From Candidatus Aquidulcis sp. (GTDB lineage Bacteria; Chloroflexota; Anaerolineae; UBA4142), in NCBI GenBank assembly GCA_020723345.1, contig DYJA01000042.1, positions 1 to 50,489 of the forward strand: a stretch of DNA of 50,489 nt, written 5' to 3'. The notes beneath the pieces are model-generated. The model made no database searches, was not told the origin of the DNA, and saw only the letters and a list, made by a program, of their open reading frames with translations. Both the position numbers and the translations under genes were made by a program. Each line of letters opens with the position of its first letter. Positions within the stretch are counted from its first letter, which is position 1. Positions 30,751 to 39,771 of this stretch are shown piece after piece.

Positions 30751-32781
30751 TCAGCGTGTCGGCGAAATTCCCCACAACCCAATGCTAGACTCGCGGCTGC
30801 CGGCAGATACCAGCGTGGTTTCATCCTGGCTAAATGCAATGCTTTCCCCGATGGCGAGGGAACCGCGGTCTTGTACCTCGCGGATCAAACTGCCATCGCT
30901 GACCTGCCATAATCGTAACGTTCTGCTCATATACATCACGGCAAGTAGACGACCGTCCGAACTAAACGCGGCGCCCGATACAACATCGGCGACTTGCAAT
31001 TTGCGCGCCAAACTGCCGTCGCTGATCTGCCACAGTCCCAATGTGCCGCCCGCGTCTGTCGAAGCGAATAATTTCGAATCCGGACTAAACGCGATGCTTC
31101 GCCACCCGCCTTGAGTTTCGCGCACCAGACTACCGTCATCGACTCGCCACAGCCGAAGTGTGTTGCGTGTTGCAGACGCCAGCAAATTCCCGTCTGGGCT
31201 GAAAACTAGCATTGTCACATTCTCCGTCTGTTTGCTGAATGTGCGGATGAGATTTCCGTCGCTGACCTGCCACAACTGCACACCTTGGTCAGCACTGGCG
31301 GTGGCAAGCCAAGTTCCATCCGGACTGAAGGCAATCTGATTCACCCGTCCAGTGATGCTTCTGATCTCTCGAACGAGCATTCCATCCTTGGCTTGCCACA
31401 AGCGCAGATTCTTTATACCCCCGGTAGCGATCCATTGGTTGTCGCGGCTAACCGCGACACTATCTACGTGATCGACCAAGCCGGATAGTTTGACTGGATT
31501 GGATAATGCGCCATTGCTAATTCGCCACAATCGCCCTGCCGCCAAGACACTGCCATCGGGACTGAAAGCGATGCCATCAACAGCGAAGGGTTGTTTCAAT
31601 TCCTGCGCGAGACTGCCATCAGCCAATCGCCAGATACTCAGTGCGAAAACACCGTCGAGCAGATGGTCTTCGTTTCGAGATGCGATCTGTTTTCCGTCCG
31701 GGCTGGGAACAATGCTCCAAGCCGAATTCAGATCACGCACCACACTCCCGTCGTTCACTCGACGAATGCGGGTTTTCTCAAAGTCCGTCAAAGCAATCCA
31801 ACTGCCGTCCGGACTCGCGACGACGTTAGATATCACTTCTTGTTCTTTCCATTCGCGGACGAGGCGACCATCGTCAACTTGCCACAAACGGATTGCCGTC
31901 CCGCTGCGCGGTTGACCGAGCGCGTTCTTGATGAACAATGCGTTGGTCGAAATCAGCATCGTCCCATCGGAAGTAAAGGTCAGGTTTTCTGCGCGATCAA
32001 AATCGGTAGCGGCTTCAGTCAATTCCCGTGACAAGCCCCCGTCGCTGATGCGCCGCAATCGGATGCGAACCTGGGTGTTGTTCGATTGCCCTCGTGAACT
32101 GACGATTGCGGCGACATTCCAATCCGGGCTGAATACGACGCGTGTCAGCGGACCGGAATCATTCGGCGATTTCAATTTGAATTCACGCGCCATCGTCCCA
32201 TCGCTCAATTGCCAGAGCCGCGCGGTATCTTGCGCGCTGCGGGTGGCGAGATATTTATTGTCTGGACTGAACACCGCCGGACCCACCCACGATTCCCCTT
32301 TGAATTCGCGCACCAGCCCCCCATCGCTGATGCGCCACACTCGCACGGTGTTGTCTGTCAGTGGAGTGGGAGTCTCTGGATGCCAAGGCACTGCGCGCCG
32401 GGTGCTCGTTGCCAACCATTGGCTGTCAGGACTGAAGCCGATTTTTTCCACATGCTCGGATTCTTCGATAAAACGAACCTGGGTCAGTGTTTGGGCATCG
32501 AAAAGATAAACGCCGTACGCGCTAGGCAAAGCCAACCAGCGTCCATCTGCCGACCATGCCGATTGAGCGATGAATGATCCTTCCTTCAAGCGCGCCAGCT
32601 GTGAAACGCGTTTGGCGTTTTCCAGCGTGATTTTTTGCCCGCCGGGTACTGCCGAGCTCGAAGCAGGGTTGGGAGGCGTGGTCGAACGGGGTTTTGCAAA
32701 GTCAATCACAGCGCAACCGACTAGACCAAGCCCGATCCAACCGAGTATGACCAAGGTTAGGGGACGATATGGATGATTCAA
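30751..32781 (-). CDS. WD40-repeat lipoprotein
   Basis: A 676-residue exported protein. Start is TTG at 32781 after GGAGAGAAGAA; the signal peptide ends in lipobox LGLVGC (Cys 23). After a Ser/Pro linker, about 14 WD40-type blades follow, each with a FSPDGxxLA core and (V/L)RLW(Q/R)(V/I)SDGxLVRE strand, enough for two seven-bladed propellers. Blades repeat closely (VSDGSLIRE, ISDGSLARK, VDDGSLVRE), indicating internal duplication. WD40 propellers bind proteins or peptides; a role as surface scaffold or as sensor of the nearby membrane genes is inferred. It is the upstream member of the 29-33 kb minus-strand run. Confidence 0.85.
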   Translation of the reverse strand: MNHPYRPLTLVILGWIGLGLVGCAVIDFAKPRSTTPPNPASSSAVPGGQKITLENAKRVSQLARLKEGSFIAQSAWSADGRWLALPSAYGVYLFDAQTLTQVRFIEESEHVEKIGFSPDSQWLATSTRRAVPWHPETPTPLTDNTVRVWRISDGGLVREFKGESWVGPAVFSPDNKYLATRSAQDTARLWQLSDGTMAREFKLKSPNDSGPLTRVVFSPDWNVAAIVSSRGQSNNTQVRIRLRRISDGGLSRELTEAATDFDRAENLTFTSDGTMLISTNALFIKNALGQPRSGTAIRLWQVDDGRLVREWKEQEVISNVVASPDGSWIALTDFEKTRIRRVNDGSVVRDLNSAWSIVPSPDGKQIASRNEDHLLDGVFALSIWRLADGSLAQELKQPFAVDGIAFSPDGSVLAAGRLWRISNGALSNPVKLSGLVDHVDSVAVSRDNQWIATGGIKNLRLWQAKDGMLVREIRSITGRVNQIAFSPDGTWLATASADQGVQLWQVSDGNLIRTFSKQTENVTMLVFSPDGNLLASATRNTLRLWRVDDGSLVRETQGGWRSIAFSPDSKLFASTDAGGTLGLWQISDGSLARKLQVADVVSGAAFSSDGRLLAVMYMSRTLRLWQVSDGSLIREVQDRGSLAIGESIAFSQDETTLVSAGSRESSIGLWGISPTR

Positions 32782-32844
32782 TTCTTCTCTCCGGCGAATA
32801 GTTGCATTTCTGTTAGGGTTTGCGCTCCTTCGTGAGATCTATTT

Positions 32845-33585
32845 TTATTGGATCTTCAGTAAATATCTGCCCGGGGTTTTCGGCGCAAAGACGCGTATGA
32901 TATATGTGCCATTGCCGGATGGATTGAAATTGAAGAAGGATGTTGTTATCGCACCCTCTACACAGGTGGGTGGCTTGCGCTCTTCAAAGCCGGTTGCGGT
33001 CCCGCCGCTGGAATCGAGAATTCTGATCTCCGGGCACGATTTTTTATCATTCTTGAGGGTGATCGTCATCCGATAGCGGCTTGTGACTTTGAACTCCCAG
33101 TTATGCGCCTCTAAAGGATTGGCTATCACGCCGGTACCTGTTCCGCCCGGCTCAAGTACTCCGCAGCCCGTTGTGCGCAAGCCATCTCCGCCATTTACCA
33201 ATCCAGACGGAGCGCATTTTGCAATTTGAGATGCGTTGTCCTGAGTTTGCTGCTCTTGGAGGGTTGAAATACCCGTCTCCGCAAACGACCAGATTGCGCC
33301 GAGTCCGACAAGAAGCAATAGATATCCGATTGGCGCGAAGGCGAAACCAAGCGCGATTTTTCCTTTCCTTATTGCTCCTACAATTGCAAACCCGGCGCAA
33401 ACCAAGTAAACAACGGGATACGCCGTTGTGCCGAGGTAGAACGCGTAGGACAACAAGACCAAGGCAAATGGCTCGTTACCAGATCGATGCCCTGCCAAGC
33501 CCATTACATTCGCTAGCAAAACAAACGGATAGATGACGAGCGGAAGCGCCCCGAGAAACAAAAAGAAACCAGTGGCTGCTCTCAT
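32845..33585 (-). CDS. Membrane protein with C-terminal beta domain
   Basis: A 246-residue protein: three or four transmembrane helices in the first 105 residues (GFFLFLGALPLVIYPFVLLA; FALVLLSYAFYLGTTAYPVV; LGFAFAPIGYLLLLVGLGAI) and an extracytoplasmic beta-sandwich domain (WEFKVTSRYRMTITLKNDKK; CPEIRILDSSGG; YIIRVFAPKTPGRYLLKIQ) like pre-peptidase C-terminal folds. Four Cys in the domain could form disulfides. It precedes the WD40 lipoprotein gene by 63 bp on the same strand. Not recognised beyond this. Confidence 0.6.
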   Translation of the reverse strand: MRAATGFFLFLGALPLVIYPFVLLANVMGLAGHRSGNEPFALVLLSYAFYLGTTAYPVVYLVCAGFAIVGAIRKGKIALGFAFAPIGYLLLLVGLGAIWSFAETGISTLQEQQTQDNASQIAKCAPSGLVNGGDGLRTTGCGVLEPGGTGTGVIANPLEAHNWEFKVTSRYRMTITLKNDKKSCPEIRILDSSGGTATGFEERKPPTCVEGAITTSFFNFNPSGNGTYIIRVFAPKTPGRYLLKIQ

Positions 33586-33644
33586 TGACCACCCAACTTG
33601 CGATTACCCAAGACGGGCACTTGGCAAGGGTGAGAGTCGCTTTC

Positions 33645-34319
33645 TCAAACGGACGCCAGTTCCGGCACGCGCTTGACGATCGCCGCCCAATCGGCGGATG
33701 AAAAGCGCGCCTTGACGCCGGCGCTCAAACCGCGAAATGCTTCGGCGGGAAGCGCGCGCATCAACGTCCGCAACATATCTTCCCGCTCGTCGAGCGTCAG
33801 CGCGTTCAGCATCCAGGGCATCAGGGGGCGCATCATTTCCGGCGGAATGTGACCGACGATGCGCCCCGCCATCGCGCCCTGTTCTTCCACGCTAAAGTGC
33901 GCGTCCAACAGCGGAAGGAGTTGTTCTTCTTCCTTCCAGATGTGCAGACTCAACGTGGCGTTGAGCGCGGTAACGCGCTGGCTCAGTTGGCGCGATGACT
34001 CGTCGCGTGACGCTCCCGCCGCGCGCGCGAGTTGCGCCAGCGTCGTCCCGATCTCGGCAAATATTTTTCGTTCGTACTGGTGATCGAGCGCGTAGGCGCG
34101 GGTCACTTGGGGCACCCGGCTGTCGAGCGCGGGGTACATCACCTCGTCCTCTCCGGCGGCGTGCAGTTCCACCACCTCGCGCAAGAAATCGACGCGTTGC
34201 GTGAAAGTCGAGACGCGCTGCGCGTCTCCATCAACGCTTCGCGCCAACGTCTCGAGGGCATCGAGTTCGTGGCGGATCGCTTTGTGGATGTAGCGAAAAC
34301 CGTTCATCGGTGCAGCCAT
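33645..34319 (-). CDS. Hemerythrin-like HHE domain protein
   Basis: A 224-residue protein with a hemerythrin HHE-type four-helix bundle in the first ~150 residues. Iron ligands can be read as IHKAIRHELD (His, His), VVELHAAGEDEVMYPAL (His, Glu, Glu), LDHQYERKIF (His), and SLHIWKEEEQLLPLL (His, Glu). Such di-iron proteins bind O2 or NO, or repair iron-sulfur clusters under nitrosative stress. The C-terminal 70 residues are an additional helical domain (MLNALTLDEREDMLRTLMRA). AAGGAGGTATGTT precedes the ATG. With the neighbouring DinB/rubredoxin and DsrE genes it forms a probable redox-stress group on the minus strand. Confidence 0.88.
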   Translation of the reverse strand: MAAPMNGFRYIHKAIRHELDALETLARSVDGDAQRVSTFTQRVDFLREVVELHAAGEDEVMYPALDSRVPQVTRAYALDHQYERKIFAEIGTTLAQLARAAGASRDESSRQLSQRVTALNATLSLHIWKEEEQLLPLLDAHFSVEEQGAMAGRIVGHIPPEMMRPLMPWMLNALTLDEREDMLRTLMRALPAEAFRGLSAGVKARFSSADWAAIVKRVPELASV

Positions 34320-34352
34320 AACATACCTCCTTGAATTTTACTCTGTGCTTGG

Positions 34353-35237
34353 TCACCCGCGCCGCAACAACGCAATCTGGGGGAGATGCGTGATCTCGTG
34401 CGCGGCAAAGTAACTGACCTGTTGGCGCAGTGTCACCGCGCCGAACTCTTCGTGCTCGCCCGTTCGCCACCAATACGCGAGCGGAATTTTATCCAACTTG
34501 CTTAGCATTTCCGCACGCGATGCTTTGTACGTTTCCAAAATCTCGCGCGTGAGAGGCGGTCGTTCGTTCTCGTTCGTCGCCCACGCGAACACGGCTTTCG
34601 ATTCCAAAATCGGATGTTCGTTTTGCAAAAACAAATCAACCCGAAAACTGATCACGCCTTGCGCGTCGCGCAAATGCGAGACGATGTTTCGAATCGCCCA
34701 GCCGCCATCGCTCGCGGGTTGGTTCATCGCGTCCTCGGACAATCCTTGCAACAGCGCCGCCACTTCGAGCGGCGTTTGTCGCAATTTCTCCAACGCGGCA
34801 AGCGGTTCGAACGCATCGAGCCAATACACGGGAAGAAAGCGTTGATAGGTGCTTGCCCACGCGCCGCACATCGGACATTTTTCTGGCGGCTCGCCAAGCG
34901 CCAAGTGACCGCACGCGCGACAGACGTACGGATGCGGCGTCTCGCGGATCAGCGGCAATCGCCCTTGCGCCATTGCGGCGGCGCCGCGTTTGAGCGCAAC
35001 CAATAAATTTTCGTCCACGTCAAAACTGGATAATGCGTCAACTGTCTGTTCGAGGTCGGCGACCAGTTCATCCTTGTTAGATGGAATAGTGAGTGAGTAG
35101 GCAGCGCGACGGAGAAACGAATCCGCAGTAGCGCGCGCCAACTTGGCAAGGTTGTATTGCCCTTCGCCTTCCAATCGGCTAGCCAGAGCCAGCAGATGCA
35201 AAACGATGTTTTTCCGTTCCGTGTTTTCAATTGCCAT
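34353..35237 (-). CDS. DinB-like protein with rubredoxin-like zinc ribbon
   Basis: A 294-residue two-part protein. Near residue 110 a rubrerythrin-type iron/zinc site, YVCRACGHLALGEPPEKCPMC (two CxxC knuckles), separates an N-terminal helical domain from a C-terminal DinB-like four-helix bundle with GGWAIRNIVSHLRDAQ and YFAAHEITHLPQIALL, which supply the His residues of the metal site. DinB proteins are metal-dependent thiol transferases or S-transferase relatives. The combination suggests a redox or thiol function. It lies 34 bp upstream of the hemerythrin gene. Substrate unknown. Confidence 0.8.
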   Translation of the reverse strand: MAIENTERKNIVLHLLALASRLEGEGQYNLAKLARATADSFLRRAAYSLTIPSNKDELVADLEQTVDALSSFDVDENLLVALKRGAAAMAQGRLPLIRETPHPYVCRACGHLALGEPPEKCPMCGAWASTYQRFLPVYWLDAFEPLAALEKLRQTPLEVAALLQGLSEDAMNQPASDGGWAIRNIVSHLRDAQGVISFRVDLFLQNEHPILESKAVFAWATNENERPPLTREILETYKASRAEMLSKLDKIPLAYWWRTGEHEEFGAVTLRQQVSYFAAHEITHLPQIALLRRG

Positions 35238-35266
35238 GCGCGAATTTCCTTTCTGACCTTGCCCAG

Positions 35267-35629
35267 CTAATACGTAAATATGCGGTCATGCTCCAACGAT
35301 AGACGGACCAGTACGTTGGGCATCGCAAACTCGGCGGGCTTGCCGCTCAAATCCGCGTCTGTCACGCCGCGCGCTTTGCTCGACATGCCGGACAAATAGA
35401 AGCGACCGCCCCCTGCAACGATCGCGTCGTAGAGTTCGCGCAGTTTTCCTGTGCCCAAGCCCGTGAGGTTGTCGAGAACGGCGTCGCGAATCAATTGAAC
35501 TGCGTCTCCAGCGAGAAACAATGAAACGGAGTGACCTTCATCAAGGGCTGTCTTCGCCACGAGAAAACCGAGCGCGGCGCGCGTAGGTTGCTCTGGACCG
35601 TGCGTCACATGAACGAGAATCTTCGACAT
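35267..35629 (-). CDS. DsrE family protein
   Basis: A 120-residue DsrE/DsrF-like protein: MSKILVHVTHGPEQPTRAAL, AKTALDEGHSVSLFLAGDAV and a C-terminal GGRFYLSGMSSKARGV. The family includes sulfur-relay proteins and single-domain proteins near redox genes; the catalytic Cys of true sulfur carriers is absent here, only Ser-Lys (SGMSSKARG) remaining, so a binding role is more likely. GGGAGGAGGCAG precedes the ATG. The gene starts right where a truncated copy of the CcoN-like gene ends. Confidence 0.8.
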   Translation of the reverse strand: MSKILVHVTHGPEQPTRAALGFLVAKTALDEGHSVSLFLAGDAVQLIRDAVLDNLTGLGTGKLRELYDAIVAGGGRFYLSGMSSKARGVTDADLSGKPAEFAMPNVLVRLSLEHDRIFTY

Positions 35630-35662
35630 GATTCTGCCTCCTCCCTTTGGTTTCACACAAAC

Positions 35663-35801
35663 GGATGATGATGCCTGCCGGCCCGAGTTCGAGAAACTCG
35701 TGTACCGGTTGCTGGGCTTGCAGCGCGCCTTGCACTGTGACCCAGATGAAAAACAGCGCCGACGCGACGAAGAATTTCGTGAGCGATTTGTTGTCGTTCA
35801 T
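35663..35801 (-). pseudogene. Truncated copy (N-terminus) of the CcoN-like gene
   Basis: Reads MNDNKSLTKFFVASALFFIW then VTVQGALQAQQPVHEFLELG and PAGII, about 85 percent identical at DNA level to the first 138 bases of 27114-27596. After 35663 the frame runs into the DsrE leader and codes unrelated sequence to 35541. It retains a ribosome binding site, so it could express a one-helix peptide. Confidence 0.8.
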
Positions 35802-35868
35802 GGTTTTCCTCCCGACATCAGATACATCGCTTCGCCGCGGGGGCTATTTAGAACAATCCACAGCCGGT

Positions 35869-36666
35869 TCAGGGAGACCTACTCGTTCCCTCGACCTCCC
35901 AGGTCTCTTCGCAGGGTTGCCCAGTAATGCGATATTTGCCGCGCAGGAGGACGACCGCAGCGGATTGATACGTGAGCTTGCCCTCGAAAATCTCCCCCAG
36001 CCCGGCGCCGATGTTGATCGTGCCCTTCGCCGTGAAATCACCCGTCGCGGGGTTGACTGTTCCTTCGTACTTGTTTGGTCCGTTGAGCATGTTCAGTTTG
36101 ATCGTGTTTTTCTCGATCGTCACGTTGTAGGCGAGCCGCGCATTGGGCGAGCCGCACTTGGTCGCCTTCAAATTCGCATCGATAACAATAAAAGGCGGCA
36201 GTGGTCGCGGCGATGGAGTTCCGCCGACGAGCGGCGTCGGGGGCAAATCACCGCGCGGTGTCGCCGTATGCGTGCGCGTGGGGGTGATGTCGCGCGGCGT
36301 GGATGTGCGTGTGGGCGTGTTGGGCGGCGGAGGTGGCACGAGGGTCAACGTGAGCGTGCGCGTGATCGGTGTTGGCGTGAAGGTGGCAGTTGGGGTGTGT
36401 GTCGTGGTCGCGGCGAACGCGGCAATCTGCGTCGCGCCCGACGCAAATGGAAGCGCCAGCGCGCACATCGCGATACTCAACCCGAACGCGGACGACGCGA
36501 GCGCGAGGACGAGCGCGCCGTTCGATCCGAACGCGCCCGCGCCGGATTTGTTTTTCAAAGACTGCCAGCGCCACCATACCGCCACGCCGAGCGCACCCAA
36601 CAGCAAACCGATGACGATGACGATGGGACGTAGCGGACTGTCGAGCAATCGGAGCAGAAACTCCAT
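35869..36666 (-). CDS. Membrane-anchored protein with Thr/Pro linker and C-terminal beta domain
   Basis: A 265-residue protein. Two hydrophobic segments (PIVIVIGLLLGALGVAVWW; NGALVLALASSAFGLSIAMC and LALPFASG) anchor it; then a long Thr/Pro-rich stalk, T-P-T-x repeats over about 65 residues; and an extracytoplasmic domain of about 115 residues beginning at PFIVIDANLKATKCGSPN, with beta-strand-like segments (YNVTIEKNTIKLNMLNG; GKYRITGQPCEETWEVEG) and two Cys that can pair. AGAGGT precedes ATG 36666; the upstream extension is rejected. It is the last gene of the 40.8-35.9 kb surface cluster. Unknown family. Confidence 0.65.
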   Translation of the reverse strand: MEFLLRLLDSPLRPIVIVIGLLLGALGVAVWWRWQSLKNKSGAGAFGSNGALVLALASSAFGLSIAMCALALPFASGATQIAAFAATTTHTPTATFTPTPITRTLTLTLVPPPPPNTPTRTSTPRDITPTRTHTATPRGDLPPTPLVGGTPSPRPLPPFIVIDANLKATKCGSPNARLAYNVTIEKNTIKLNMLNGPNKYEGTVNPATGDFTAKGTINIGAGLGEIFEGKLTYQSAAVVLLRGKYRITGQPCEETWEVEGTSRSP

Positions 36667-36699
36667 CGTGACCTCTTTTCGAAAATTCGCGATCAACTC

Positions 36700-38634
36700 C
36701 TATTTTGCTTCTTTGATCGCTTGAACAAAAGTCAAACTGCCTGCGCCCGCGTCGCGCGTGAAAATCGCGACGGCGTTGTCGTCGAATCCCGCGACGTACG
36801 CGTGTTTGCCGTCGGGGCTAATCGCGACGACGTGCGCGTTTTCGAGTCCGTCCACGCCGTCCGTGTTGTCGCGCAACATTTGCGCGAACGTCAACGCGCC
36901 GGTGCCGGAATCGCGCTTGAACACAATGAGCGTGTCAATTACGTCTGCCGTCACGTAAACGAATTGCCCGTCCGCGCTGATCGCTAAACCGCGCGCGCCG
37001 TCCAGGTTCGCAATTGCGCTCCCGCCGACGCGATACTTGTGCGCCTCGACAAATTTGACCGCGCCCGTTTCTACATCGCGCGTAAACACGGCGACCGCGT
37101 CGTCAATGCGCCCCGTCGCGTAAAGATGCCGACCGTCGGGGCTGATGATGACTTGGTGTCCGCCTTGCAAGCCGTCCACGCCGTCCACATCATCTTTGTA
37201 CGCGCGCACGAATGTCAACAAGCCCGTGTTCGCATCGCGGCGAAAGAGGACGAGCGGATCATCGCGCGAGCTGGGATCGCTCACCGTGTAGAGAAATTTT
37301 CCGTCGGGGCTGACCGTCGCGCCCATCACGCGATTCAAGCCGTCCACGCCGCCGACGCCGTGTTTGTACATTTTCGCGAACGTGAGCGCACCGGTCGTTA
37401 CGTTGCGCGTGAACACGACGAGCGCATCGTCTTCGGAACTTGTAACGTAAACGTGCTTGCCGTCGGGACTGAGCGTAACAAAATTCGCTTCGTTCAAGCC
37501 GTCCACGCCGCCGACGCCGTCCTTGTGCATCGCGCTGAACGTGAGCGCGCCGGTCGTCGGGTTGCGTTGAAATGTAACGATGGCGTCGTCGGTCAAGCCG
37601 ATGGCGTACACGTTGCGCCCATCGGGACTGACCGCGACCGAATGCGCGCCGTCGAGTCCCTTGACACCCGCGACACCGTTCTTGTGCATTTCGAGAAACG
37701 CGAGTTTGCCCGTACCCGCGTCGCGGCGAAACACGAACAGCGCTTCCGATCCAGAGGCGGTGATGTACACGAATTGTCCATCGGGGCTGAACGCGACGGA
37801 ACTGGGTCGGCTCATTTCTTTCAACACGCGTGCGGCGGAATCGCGCGCGGCTTGCTCCAACGCCGCGCTCAACTCGCCCGCGTTTGTCGCGTCGCGATAC
37901 GTGCCGTTCGATACGCGCGCGATGCACTGCAATTGCGCGCGCGTGACATTGTCCACCGCGAGCCCGATCGTGTGAATTACCAACTTGACATCGCTCGCGG
38001 CGAGTTGCGCGGCGAGCGCGCACGGATCGCCCGCGCACGTTTCTTCGCCGTCCGAAACCAGCACAACTTGATTGCGTTCGCTCGCGCCGATGGGCAAACT
38101 CGCCGCGGCTTGGCGAAGCGATTCGGTGATCGGCGTGTACCCCTTTGCCGCGAAACTGTGCGCGGCGGAATTCAAGCGCGCCGCGTCCACGGGACCCAAC
38201 TTGATGACCTGTTCGATGTCGCGGCATGACGCGTCCTTGTTCGCTTGTTCGACGCGATGACCGTACACCCACAAACTCGTGTTCATCCCCGCGGGCAATT
38301 TGGAGGCGAGTCCACCAACCGCGTCCTGGGCGACAGCGAGGCGCGGGCGTCCGCCCAAATTGGCGAGCATCGAGCCGGACGCGTCCAGGATGCTCGCGGT
38401 GTTGAACCGCAACGGCGGCGCGGGCGTGGAGGTAACCGGCGCGGAAATCGTAACGGTGGGTGAAGCCACGGGCAGAGAAGTTGGCATGGGTGAACTGACA
38501 ACGACGATCGTGTTCGTCGGCGTGGATGGCGCGCGCGACGGTTCGCCTTCGCGCGTGGATGGCGCGGGCGGCGCGACGCACGCCGTGAATGTGAGCAGAA
38601 GAATCGCCAGACCGCGACGAGATTGGAAAGCCAT
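36700..38634 (-). CDS. Lipoprotein: VWA domain fused to a YVTN-type beta-propeller
   Basis: A 644-residue exported protein. The signal peptide ends in TFTAC (lipobox). After a Ser/Thr/Pro linker comes a von Willebrand A domain with an intact metal-ion site: ILDASGSM (DxSxS), GYTPITESL (Thr), VLVSDGEETC (Asp). From about residue 290 seven blades of a 3-carboxy-muconate cyclase/YVTN-like propeller follow, each about 51 residues with SPDGxxVY, DDAxxxFxRDxxTGxLTF and DGVDGL. The VWA half could bind a partner protein and the propeller another. Start 38634 follows GGAGGTCGGG. The 121-bp gap upstream is shared with the LuxR-type gene. Confidence 0.88.
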   Translation of the reverse strand: MAFQSRRGLAILLLTFTACVAPPAPSTREGEPSRAPSTPTNTIVVVSSPMPTSLPVASPTVTISAPVTSTPAPPLRFNTASILDASGSMLANLGGRPRLAVAQDAVGGLASKLPAGMNTSLWVYGHRVEQANKDASCRDIEQVIKLGPVDAARLNSAAHSFAAKGYTPITESLRQAAASLPIGASERNQVVLVSDGEETCAGDPCALAAQLAASDVKLVIHTIGLAVDNVTRAQLQCIARVSNGTYRDATNAGELSAALEQAARDSAARVLKEMSRPSSVAFSPDGQFVYITASGSEALFVFRRDAGTGKLAFLEMHKNGVAGVKGLDGAHSVAVSPDGRNVYAIGLTDDAIVTFQRNPTTGALTFSAMHKDGVGGVDGLNEANFVTLSPDGKHVYVTSSEDDALVVFTRNVTTGALTFAKMYKHGVGGVDGLNRVMGATVSPDGKFLYTVSDPSSRDDPLVLFRRDANTGLLTFVRAYKDDVDGVDGLQGGHQVIISPDGRHLYATGRIDDAVAVFTRDVETGAVKFVEAHKYRVGGSAIANLDGARGLAISADGQFVYVTADVIDTLIVFKRDSGTGALTFAQMLRDNTDGVDGLENAHVVAISPDGKHAYVAGFDDNAVAIFTRDAGAGSLTFVQAIKEAK

Positions 38635-38755
38635 CCCGACCTCCATACTGTTTTCCACCAATGCCAGTAGTGCATCCACAAAATCTTGCCGGATGAGCCG
38701 AGCGTAGGTCATGCGTGATTTACCCCGCAGCACTATTTTGTGGCTGCACTAGCAG

Positions 38756-38983
38756 TTATAACGCAAGCCAGCCGCGTTGCAGCGCGTGGACGACGGCTTG
38801 CGTACGATTTGCAACGTCCATCTTGCGAAACGCGCTCGTCAAATGATTCTTCACCGTTTTTTCCCGGATGCCGAGTATGTAGGCGATCTCTTGGTTGCTC
38901 TTGCCGACCATCGCGTATTCGAGAATCTGCATCTGGCGCAACGAGGGCATCGCATCGTTCGTCTTCCTCAAACGCTCCTCCAT
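38756..38983 (-). CDS. Stand-alone LuxR/GerE-type DNA-binding protein
   Basis: A 75-residue protein consisting of little more than a LuxR-type helix-turn-helix: QILEYAMVGKSNQEIAYILG then IREKTVKNHLTSAFRKMDVA and NRTQAVVHAL, the standard recognition and dimerisation helices. There is no receiver or sensor domain. A TTG at 38989 and an ATG at 38983 are both possible starts. It begins 13 bp or less after the stop of the 38996 gene. It may regulate the surface cluster around it or be the remnant of a larger regulator. Confidence 0.75.
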   Translation of the reverse strand: MEERLRKTNDAMPSLRQMQILEYAMVGKSNQEIAYILGIREKTVKNHLTSAFRKMDVANRTQAVVHALQRGWLAL

Positions 38984-38995
38984 TTCCAAATGCGC

Positions 38996-39295
38996 TCACT
39001 TGAGAATCATCGGCAGATAGTTGTAAAACGAAGCCGCCACGCTCGTCACATTTGCCCAGAATCCGCCCGCCAGTGAGTACGCGCCGCCGGAAATGGCGCT
39101 GCTCGCGTCCGGCTGCCCAATCGTACCGCCAAGTTCGTACGCGCCGCCGCTGCTGAACGTCGCGCCACCGCCGTCAATCGTGCTCCACGTCAATTCGTAC
39201 GCGCCGCCCGATTGCGCGTGCGTTGTCGTCGCGCTGACGATGATGACGACCAACACCGTGAGCGCGACCATCGCGATAAAGATTTTCCGTTGCAT
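38996..39295 (-). CDS. Secreted GGAYxL-repeat protein
   Basis: A 99-residue exported protein. A signal peptide (KIFIAMVALTVLVVIIVSAT) ending at THA-Q is followed by three GGAY-type repeats: SGGAYELTWSTIDGGGATF, SSGGAYELGGTIGQPDASS, and ISGGAYSLAGGFW. This repeat with its TIGQPDA core occurs in Chloroflexota and planctomycete surface proteins, often ahead of membrane anchors; here a short hydrophobic end (ASFYNYLPMILK) follows. Start 39295 uses GGGGA inside a family E palindrome. Function unknown; probably a surface or matrix component. Confidence 0.7.
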   Translation of the reverse strand: MQRKIFIAMVALTVLVVIIVSATTTHAQSGGAYELTWSTIDGGGATFSSGGAYELGGTIGQPDASSAISGGAYSLAGGFWANVTSVAASFYNYLPMILK

Positions 39296-39304
39296 TTTTT
39301 CCCC

Positions 39305-39337
39305 GTAGCGCAAATTTACGCGAAGCGTTTGCGCTAC
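39305..39337. repeat. Palindromic repeat, family E
   Basis: Arms GTAGCGCAAA and TTTGCGCTAC around a GCGAAGCG-type centre. It supplies the stop codon of the gene ending at 39334 and borders the ribosome binding site of the gene starting at 39295. Confidence 0.75.
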
Positions 39338-39771
39338 CTGCCGGTTACAAGCACAAGAAACTCGTTATCCACGAGCGTATAACTTCCGTTGGTGATGTAA
39401 ACGACAAATTGATTTGGCATTAGTTGACGAACGGTAACGAGTCGCGCGGCAGCGGCGCTGGTGGGCGGATTATTGACCTCGGCAATGGCGATTGGAATCA
39501 CTTGATTTGCGCTGGATGGAGTTGCCATCAACGTAGCGGTATAGATGCCGGTGCTTTTGATGATTCCCAAAATACCATAATGATCAACGTACGTGCCAAT
39601 CCCAGTAACGCGCGCCCACGCGATAATCGCATTGTCGCGATAGTATTCGCCCATGTTGACGATTTGGGTATTGGTGACATTCTCCGTCAGCACGAGACCA
39701 TTTTTCGCGCGCACGACGAATTGATCATTATCGGTCGAAGCGACATCTAAATCCGTCGAGTCGCCCCACAC
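39334..39771 (-). CDS. C-terminal part of a YadA-head-like repeat protein (frameshifted)
   Basis: This piece continues the protein encoded by 39747-40784. In the correct frame it begins RRAKANHDGAFVWGDSTDLD upstream of its ATG, then STDNDQFVVRAKNGLVLTEN and a beta-rich tail ending FLVLVTGR. The SFAA...RRAKANHDGAFVWGDS junction is the usual ending of these repeat proteins. The ATG at 39771 is thus internal, and a one-base deletion near 39805 separates the parts. The tail has no membrane helix. Whether it is made separately is doubtful. Confidence 0.65.
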   Translation of the reverse strand: MWGDSTDLDVASTDNDQFVVRAKNGLVLTENVTNTQIVNMGEYYRDNAIIAWARVTGIGTYVDHYGILGIIKSTGIYTATLMATPSSANQVIPIAIAEVNNPPTSAAAARLVTVRQLMPNQFVVYITNGSYTLVDNEFLVLVTGR

